A DNA stretch of 64,000 nt from Cylindrodendrum hubeiense (taxonomy: Eukaryota > Ascomycota > Sordariomycetes > Hypocreales > Nectriaceae), in contig JAANBB010000045.1 of the NCBI GenBank assembly GCA_014621425.1, forward strand, positions 105,513 through 169,512, given 5' to 3'. Under the pieces are notes generated by a model. That model saw only the letters and a program-made list of their open reading frames with translations. It did no database searches and was not told where the DNA came from. Position numbers and translations under genes: made by a program. Each line of letters begins with the position of its first letter. Position 1 is the stretch's first letter. Positions 58,593-64,000 of the stretch are shown here, piece after piece.

Positions 58593-61500
58593 TTTGTCTC
58601 GGAATTCTAAGTCGTCTAGTTTGGAAGGAACAAAGTTGAAGGCGGTATTGAGGTTCAATTGGTACGTCAAAAATGAGACCAAACTTGTTTTGGGAAGGAG
58701 AGAACACCCAGAACAGGGCGAGGAAGCCAATATTTATATCGCCACATCGGGCTCTCAGCTAAAAAGCAAATGTGTAATTGAGTCAACCTATCTGGTAGAG
58801 TGAGCCTGAGAGTTCCTCCTTGGCTCGTGTCGAAGCGCCGAATGAAGTGGCTTACCGACCGCGATCGGCTGGCGTCTACTGAAACTGGTGGAGGCGGTAC
58901 GGCGGACAAGGGAGTCTCGACCTACTGAACCAATTACCATTACTCTTAAGTACAGAGCCTGCACTCACATATTGTCCTGCAGCCTCGGGGAGGGGAATCA
59001 GGCTCGGCATCAGGCTCGGCACTCCCGGGATTACACAACTAATGACTGTGTGTAATAAGGCAATGCCGGGACTACCCAGTACAGTCGTCAAAAGAGGACG
59101 AATCAAATGAGAACGAGGCTTTCTGAGAGACGTTAGTACGTTCAAGCGTAAACTGACACATTAATAAGAAGTACAACTACAGAGAGCTCTTGTGGTTTAT
59201 TTCGAACGTGGTGCAAGTTCAACCGATGTCGATTGCACTTGAAGCCGACAGCACTGTCTAATTTCTCTTACGTCTTCTGGACCCGAAGTGCTCAAATTCG
59301 CTGCAACCGCTTGATACTGGATCGGTTAATGAGACATGGCGCATAAGATGACGAATTCCGCTACTGGAGGAGACCAGGCTCTGGTATCAGGCTCTGGCAT
59401 TGTTGGTCCCCAAGCTACAGCGTACAGTAGCGAAAAAGCCACAGAACAAGGCACCGGTATACAACTACCTAAGCCACAACTGAGCTAGACTCAGGCAACC
59501 TTTTGACGCATGCAACATGCATATGCTGTCTTAGATTGGCCCAATTAGCCGTCATTGTCCAAGAACTGCACCGGGCTTGGCAATCGGGCTGGCGGCTATT
59601 GTGTTCACTAGGTGGGCCCTCCTACCTCTGGCAATGTAATACTTGTTAGTTACTGCTCCTTTCAATTGCAATCGACTTAATTTTGTACCCCGTAGATTTG
59701 TAACAAATATCGAGGCTGATTTGATTTACCCCTGACTGATCAAATCAGCTCGCGGCGTATCATAATTTCAGGCAGAAAGGGAACAAAGAGAAGATCTTCA
59801 TTTCTAGCTGACAGTTTGTCTAATAGATGGTCTAATATCGGGGATAAGCGATTGGTAAAGATAAGGCTGTTTCTGTTAGAACACGCTGATGTTGCAGGAA
59901 AGATAAGGACGATTTAATGAGGTCATAAAGACAGGGAAATAAAGTCTAAACTGAAGGTCTAGTCTTATCAAAGAGGTCAAAGTGTCTTGGCAGGGTTGAA
60001 GACATTGAAGAGGTCAAAGCAACAGAGGTCAAAGCCATTGAGATCCTGGCTGCGAAACAGCATACTACGCGCAACTGTCTCGTATAACCATTTTATTCTG
60101 ACTGGACCCTGATCAATGGATGCCAGCTGCAGCGATTATTCCCATCTATCCCCGGCAAGGTTTTCCGGCTGCGGCCTTTCCTATCTTATGAAGCTTGGTT
60201 ACCGAGGATTTGAATGCCGGCAGGCAAAGTGGGGATACGAGAAAGTATAAGCTGGTCAATTAACACGGATCTGCCAATCCACGTCTCAAAAAGGAAAGAA
60301 GCTCGATATCACGGCGAATAGACTAACCTTTTCGGTTCTCTGTGGATGGGTTCTTCCAAAGCAGACCCGTCAGTGTAAGGCCGTTGGCTTCATAGTCCTT
60401 TCAGTGCCTCAAGACGGCGGGCGCCAGGGATGTGACATATGGATGAAGCATAGGGGCTAAACCCACGAGAAATTCGACGTGGGAGTTTGCACCCGATACC
60501 AGGAGATAGTGGCGGCGAGCGACGAGGAGTGCGAGTGGGTGAGATGGGCGCGCGGGCGAGACGGCATGGAAATTGAAGTCCGCGGCCAACCGTAGGCATA
60601 ACACCGAAGAGAAGGGAGGGCTTCGCATAAAGAAGGCACAAAATGCATAAAGGGGCCTGAGCTTCAACACGGACGAGGCATGCTGAATTCAATCTCGGAG
60701 CCCCGGGTGAAATCAAGCCGAGCCGACTACCTAATCCGGGTCGATGCGGGAAAATCCGCCAATGGCTTCACCCGCCAAGACATGGAAGGGCGCGGCTGAA
60801 CAGGGAATTGACTTTGAAGTCTACGACGGTTGAGACGACGATCTACATTGGGGAAAAGGCAATGGAGCCTAGTCGAAACGCAATTGTGTCGGAGCTTCGT
60901 GGAGTCGGAGATACGGTGGTTACGACGGATTGTCGATTGGTGTGTACGGGCAGCATCGCAAATCAAGTTCAGTAACAAGTGTATGATGGTAGGATGTACG
61001 ATTTAGGGGCAATGGGTCAGGAAGGGACTAATGACCGATTTAGACATTATAATCAGTGACATAGCGAGTGACACAGAGCCACATGTTCAGTTTGTTAGCC
61101 AGATTCACAAGCTGAAAACCACAACGAATACGACAAGCCATTCTTACCCGAATATTTCCAATTTTTCATCTTTCTTTTCTCATAGATAAATTTCACGAGC
61201 TTTTAATATTGAATACAGAAGATCTTGACGACCTCCTATTTCAGTCTTTAGCTTTGCTCTACTGCCCGCCACAGTACTACAGCTGGTGAGACATGCTACC
61301 CTATACACCTGCATCTTCCGGGAGCTGAGCCGCACTAGTTTCGCTGGACTGCAGAAATTATATACCAGGGTTCTTACGCATAGGAAGCAGCTCTAGGATG
61401 GTTTGCATGTCTGCTGATACAACCCCAATTCTTAGTTGGTACTTTTCATGATGAGGACGGAATCCCAACTGTCCGTTTTCCCGTCCTGGTCATCCAACTC

Positions 61501-63916
61501 GGATGACCACCCGTAGTCAAGTGTCGGCTAAGACAGGAAGTTACGAGAAATTACCGTAGTGTTTCTGTTAGTCACAACTTGTTGGCAAATCCTGGTCAAA
61601 TCCGGGGAGAGTGCTTGCTTGGAGACAAAATCTTGACAAATAGCAACTCCAGGGTCGTTTCGCGCGTCAATCTTCCCCGGACGCGGAGTAATGGGAGGCC
61701 AAATGAGGGCCGGTGAGGCCGCGGTAGCCACTCTCCTCCGCGTTGTGTACGTAAAAACCTGGGGAGGGGCTGTCCCGAATGCCCTCAGCTACAGGTTTCA
61801 CCATGTTAGCGGACGGCGCCAAGGCGACTTATGCGCAGAGCCAAAGGTAAATTATTAATGAGTTGCGGAGAGGCATTAATAATAAACACTAGCAAGACGT
61901 GGAAGCCTCGCAGGGTGGTCAGTGAGAGGGCCCCCGTGGCGGGGCATGCAGAACACACACGACAAATGCCAAAGACCAACGGCTCGGGCGAGACCCTGAG
62001 TCAATTTCAGTCGACGAGAGGAAGCTCAGGCATGAAGCCCAACGCGCAGGGATTCGAGCCCTCCGGGAGGCAAATGGGAGGCGAGAGGGAGTTTATATGA
62101 CTAAATAGAAAGCACGGGGCCGTAAGCTGCGGAGTCTTTGTGGATTACTCGTCGGAGGCACTAGGGTTGTCCCCAGTGACTGTTGCGGGCCGAATGAAAC
62201 GATGCTCCAGCTCAGCAGGACGAGGATTCGCTCGAGGGCCAATTTTTGACTCATAATGCTATTAGAAATGAGATCTTATCAGAGATCGATATCTTGCTGT
62301 GGACGCCGTGGACGTTGCGGACGAACGAGAGGATCTCTCGGTGTGGACATCTCCAGACTCTCCACAGGCGACCCCCCAGCGGCCGGCCCGCACACATGAT
62401 ATCTACGACGAGGGTGGCGGCGACCAATGGCAGGCCGGTTGATTGACTACACTCGATGAATATCGTTTACCACATGGCATGAATCAGGACGAGGGCAAAG
62501 TATGGCGATGTTTATCTCTGAAGCCCGCTCTTTTTTTCTTTTGTCTGTGTGTCTCGCTGCCGGCTCCGCGCAACCTGCCATTCGGGGATGCCGGTTAGAG
62601 AGTTTGCAACGTCGGGCGAGCGTCGTGACCGAGTTGCGGCCGGAGGCGCGTGGGAAGGGCGTGGGAATGGCGTGGGCAGGGCATCAACAGTGGGCAGCAG
62701 CGTGGGCAATTGGGGGAACAGTCGGGGGAGCATAGTCTGGAAGCCTGTGCGAAGTCTGTGCAACGGTGGGATTAAGGCGGCGGTTCATGTACAATGTGAG
62801 AGAAGCCGGTATGGAAGACGCGGAAGATTCGGCTTGGCAACGGGCTAGGCTGGATGAAGAATTAAGGACGATTTACGTTGCATCTCGTGGCACACAGCGC
62901 CGCCGCGGCTGCGAGGGAGCAAGGCTCAGGCTCGAAGCGACCGCGGGCCGCAGTGCTGCTACTGCACTTCGCTCCGTAGCACCCGCGGCATCGAGTCGGG
63001 ACTGGGGCGGGATGAGCTTGTGATGGGCTCGGGACTGGATTGGGCCTGGGCCGCTGGGATGGGGTCGTTGCGATTGGGTCATTGGGATCGGCGGGAGAAG
63101 CCCAGCGGCGGCTGTGACCTGTTTCGTCGTCTTCTAGAAAAGGCGCATGGAATCAGCCACCGACGGCGGACACATGGCGAGACGTCAGGACAGGGCGTGG
63201 ATGGAGCCGCTACGGGCGGAGGCGCGCAATGCGCTCGAGGGAGGACGGTATGCGAGTTGCGACCTCCCTATGTGAGTTAGCGGCGGACGGGGAGAATCGG
63301 GGATGCCATGATGATGGCGTCGCAGATCAGCAGCCGGCAGAAGGACGGGATGCGATGGGAGCACCAAGTACACGCAGGCGGTCGCTAGCAAGGGTGGCGG
63401 CGAGGGGCGACGAGCGAGACGGATCGGGTCATGGACGGGGCGACGACGGGTTCGTCGACGGGTCATGAATGCCATGGTGCCATCGTACCACCGCGGACCA
63501 TCTAAGCGGGAGATGGCGCAAGTCATCACCGTGTGCCTGACTCTCTGGCTGTCTGCATGGACATGGGAGGTGGAGAAGGCAGCAGAGGTGGTGATGATTG
63601 CAACGCGAAGGCAATACGTACAGAGTCGTAGCAACACCACCACCACCACCACCACTTCTGACTGACGATCCAGGGGCTGTGTGTGCGTCTGGTCTGGTGG
63701 GGGATGGGATGACAAACCCCTGGCCTTGCTGCCGCTCTGCCTCGTACACACTGGGCCAATGGCACGGGGCGACGACGGACGGCGTCGAGAGATCATCTGC
63801 GAGACACACAGATTCAAGTCAGCCATCGCGACGGGGTTGGCTGGGCAGATAGCAGCCGGTCCACTGAAGCATGTGCGCTGCAGCGCCGACAGGGCCTGGC
63901 GACTGCCCTGTCCCCT
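58593..63916. other. Gene-poor 5.3 kb region
   Basis: Only short frames in all directions. The part to 58738 holds the promoter of the Cys-rich gene (TATAAATA on the minus strand at 58731-58738). Near 59000-59025 an ATCAGGCTCGGC word is repeated. From about 62500 the DNA is G/C-rich with repeated GGG-rich words (for example GTGGGCA/GTGGGAA near 62640-62720) and an antisense-open frame pattern, as expected for G/C-rich noncoding sequence. I find no tRNA or known gene. Confidence 0.4.
63632..63655 (+). repeat. CAC trinucleotide microsatellite
   Basis: About seven consecutive CAC units in a noncoding, G/C-rich context. Confidence 0.8.
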
Positions 63917-63982
63917 GGACGCCCACTAGATGCCCACTAGACGCCCACCAGATGCCCACTGGACGCCCACCAGATGCCCACT
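63917..63982 (+). repeat. 11-bp tandem repeat, six copies
   Basis: Six adjacent copies of RGAYGCCCACY, alternating between GAC and GAT forms so that a 22-bp higher unit is also visible. The array ends shortly before the window edge. It is a minisatellite with no coding capacity that I can see. Confidence 0.85.
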
Positions 63983-64000
63983 GCAGATGCTCCACCAGTG

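Noticed and set aside
62030..62110. Minus-strand T-arm-like word (GGGCTCGAATCCC)
   Set aside because: No matching acceptor stem, D-arm or anticodon arm could be folded around it, so no tRNA is called.
1..64000. CRISPR arrays, bacterial operons, rRNA genes and transposase genes
   Set aside because: None seen; the window is eukaryotic in gene structure, and no spaced direct repeats or transposase motifs were found.

Overview
The window looks like nuclear DNA of a filamentous ascomycete (Pezizomycotina, probably a Sordariomycete). Most genes are cut by short 45-100 bp introns with fungal splice and CTAAC branch signals. Families that are essentially fungal are present: an HsbA-type surface protein, Zn(II)2Cys6 factor, LysM proteins, a killer-toxin-type GH18 protein, a Goodbye-NACHT receptor, a DUF7580-like domain and a HET-Q1-type gasdermin. 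I cannot name the species. All gene models below were spliced by eye by matching frames across GT-AG (two GC-AG) introns.

Layout. 0-20 kb: an ADP-ribosylglycohydrolase cut by the window edge, a family-16 methyltransferase, a possible Cys-rich miniprotein, a DJ-1/PfpI protein, an HsbA-like secreted protein, a 1500-residue NLR-type receptor, a Zn2Cys6 regulator, a MARVEL-type membrane protein and a LITAF-type protein. 20-34 kb: a 12-exon DHA2 transporter, a gene-poor 4 kb stretch, an intronless PI-PLC-X protein with a propeller-like N-terminus, then a methyltransferase / flavin amine oxidase / multi-pass membrane protein trio that may be a small metabolic module. 35-43.5 kb: a heavily glycosylated surface protein, two LysM proteins and a CBM18-GH18 protein divergent from one of them, which form a chitin-recognition cluster. 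44-54 kb: the most interesting part. A fungal gasdermin lies directly downstream of a DUF7580-like/subtilisin fusion protease on the same strand, and a divergent zinc-finger protein with a C-terminal penta-EF-hand domain lies on the other side. 55-64 kb: one highly codon-biased secreted protein resembling the C-terminal part of killer-toxin-type chitinases, a five-exon Cys-rich miniprotein, and about 5 kb without a recognisable gene, ending in an 11-bp tandem repeat.

How the genes may work together. The gasdermin-protease pair matches the logic of Podospora HET-Q1/HET-Q2: the protease removes a short C-terminal tail and frees a pore-forming domain, giving regulated cell death in non-self recognition. 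The separate Goodbye-NACHT-TPR receptor belongs to the same kind of fungal immunity. The LysM/GH18 cluster would act on chitin outside the cell. It is notable because the GH18 catalytic glutamate is encoded as glutamine, which suggests binding instead of hydrolysis.
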